Assembly (NCBI GenBank): GCA_020633725.1 | Contig: JACKDC010000007.1 | Location: forward strand, 1-64,000 | Source: Candidatus Latescibacterota bacterium | GTDB lineage: Bacteria; Krumholzibacteriota; Krumholzibacteriia; JACNKJ01 | DNA length: 64,000 nt | Direction: 5' to 3' | Notes under the pieces: generated by a model | Database searches by the model: none | Seen by the model: only the letters and a program-made list of their open reading frames with translations | What the model was told of the DNA's origin: nothing | Shown: positions 63,086-64,000 of the stretch, piece by piece | Layout: every line of letters begins with the position of its first letter | Numbering within the stretch: the first letter of the stretch is position 1 | Program-made: the position numbers and the translations under genes

Positions 63086-63751
63086 ATGGCACGGGACAAG
63101 GGCAGAACACGTTGCGAGTCGGTCAGGGATTCCCTGCCCGACTACCTGGAGGGCAGGCTCTCGGCCGCGCTCCGGGGCCCGCTGCGCGCCCATCTCCAGC
63201 GCTGTCCGTCCTGCCGCCGCGCCCACGACCGGGAGCGACGCCTCTACCAGCTGCTCGGCGACATGCCGCGAGTTTCGGCCCCCTCCTCCCTGGCCGACAG
63301 CGTCCTGGCGGCGGTCTTCGCCCAGGTGCCGCTCCGCGAGCGCGTGGCGCCCGCGCCCGCGCGCGCCGTCGGCTGGCGCCAGTGGACCCTGCTGCCGGTG
63401 GCGATCCTGATGCTGGGGATGATCCTCGGGCTGTGGATGGAGACGGCCGACCGCGCGCGCCTGCAGAGCACCGCCGCCTCCGCCCTGGTGGAGGGAAGCC
63501 GCGAACTCAGCGGTGCGCTCAGCCTGCTCGAAGGACTGCGCAGCGCCGCCGATCAGATGAGCTACCCCGTCCGCGAGAAGGCGGCCTCCCTGCTGCGCGT
63601 CGAACGCACGCTGCGCGGCGTGCTCCCGCTGGGGACGACATTCCTGATTCTGCTTGTCGCCTGCGGTCCGGCCGTGCTTGTCTTCACCCTCTATCGCATC
63701 CGGCTCAAGGGAGTTCTGTCCAATGTCCTCGTCCATCCGACGCTCCGCTAG
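63086..63751 (+). CDS. zinc-finger transmembrane anti-sigma factor
   Basis: 221 aa. The N-terminal zf-HC2 domain has C-E-S-V-R-D-S-L-P-D-Y-L-E-G-R-L and H-L-Q-R-C-P-S-C (H-x-x-x-C-x-x-C, about 36-43). A first membrane helix lies at about 97-117. A periplasmic or linker helix is followed by a second C-terminal membrane segment (about 185-207). It would hold the sigma factor of the same operon. Unlike the 16.7-kb operon, a DUF4097 gene is placed between sigma and anti-sigma. The 3' end overlaps the next gene by 29 bases. Confidence 0.82.
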   Translation: MARDKGRTRCESVRDSLPDYLEGRLSAALRGPLRAHLQRCPSCRRAHDRERRLYQLLGDMPRVSAPSSLADSVLAAVFAQVPLRERVAPAPARAVGWRQWTLLPVAILMLGMILGLWMETADRARLQSTAASALVEGSRELSGALSLLEGLRSAADQMSYPVREKAASLLRVERTLRGVLPLGTTFLILLVACGPAVLVFTLYRIRLKGVLSNVLVHPTLR

Positions 63752-64000
63752 GCGAGCCCTGCTCGCCCTGGCCGTGGCGCTCGGGCCGACGGCCGCCGTG
63801 GCCCAGTCGGCCGACGCGCCGGCCGACAGCGGCAGCGCCGATGGACTCGTCCAGGAAATCATCATCGACGACTCGGGGATCATCCTCAAGGAGGGTGATC
63901 ACGAGGTGCAGCTCCCCGGCGAGGAGGACGGCAAGCGCCGGCTGCACGTGCGCGTCGACACCACGACCCGCGACGAGGAAACCTTCGCCACCGACGACGA
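63723..64000 (+). CDS. exported hypothetical protein, truncated by the window edge
   Basis: The first 92 codons are visible without a stop. A signal peptide (R-R-S-A-R-R-A-L-L-A-L-A-V-A-L-G-P-T-A-A-V-A-Q) is followed by an acidic stretch with E-I-I-I-D-D-S-G-I-I-L-K-E-G. The start lies inside the anti-sigma gene (29-base overlap), so it belongs to the same operon. The family cannot be judged from this part; a second beta-solenoid or envelope-stress effector would fit the context. Confidence 0.65.
   Translation, partial: MSSSIRRSARRALLALAVALGPTAAVAQSADAPADSGSADGLVQEIIIDDSGIILKEGDHEVQLPGEEDGKRRLHVRVDTTTRDEETFATDD

Overview
The window is a very GC-rich, densely packed bacterial chromosome segment. 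Codon use is uniform, GTG starts are frequent, and many genes overlap by 4 bases (ATGA or GTGA junctions). Five secreted proteins end in the same FlgD/Por-type C-terminal domain (Y/H/W-P-N-P-F-N-P, then G-x-Y-D-A-x-G-R, W-D/N/E-G-R-D and G-V/I-Y-x-V/A-R). With the dockerin-like calcium loops and FG-GAP repeats, this points to an uncultivated FCB-group phylum such as Eisenbacteria or Krumholzibacteriota. That placement is inference; there is no rRNA gene in the window. There is no phage, insertion sequence or CRISPR array.

Layout. 1-7 kb: secreted proteins (M14 zinc carboxypeptidase, dockerin-like protein, triple-rhodanese protein, and a beta-propeller-like protein broken by an in-frame TGA), then a 420-bp gene-free stretch with palindromes and promoter-like elements in both directions. 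7-14 kb: a PepSY/DUF4920 pair, a PilB/GspE-type ATPase coupled to a double-KaiC ATPase, and acetoacetyl-CoA synthetase. 14-19 kb: a secreted protein, a nucleotidyltransferase, a 130-bp inverted-repeat element and an ECF sigma/anti-sigma operon carrying a three-repeat secreted protein. 18.6-24.9 kb: CorA, MscS with its DUF432 partner, fumarase C, a pteridine-reductase-like SDR, a lipoprotein and an esterase. 25-30.6 kb: more secreted proteins, one again interrupted by an in-frame TGA. 30.8-32.8 kb: initiator tRNA and the ABC-F protein EttA.

The main metabolic content is a hydrogen island at about 32.9-58.5 kb. A tetraheme cytochrome/FeS/NrfD module is followed by the complete maturation operon hypFCDEAB and a membrane histidine kinase. 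Converging on these is a leftward operon for a membrane-bound uptake [NiFe] hydrogenase in the order hybO-A-B-C-D. After an epimerase and a small membrane protein comes a second leftward operon for a cytosolic NAD-linked bidirectional hydrogenase (hoxF-U-Y-H), its own protease and a single-domain response regulator. Together these suggest H2 oxidation into the quinone pool, reversible NAD(H)/H2 exchange in the cytosol, shared HypA-F maturation and possibly a split two-component system sensing the redox state.

58.7-64 kb: an ftsB/divIC-like gene overlapping enolase, a membrane protein, and a second ECF sigma/DUF4097/anti-sigma operon running off the right edge. Candidate promoters repeatedly show a TTGNCN-(16-17)-TAGACT-like form.
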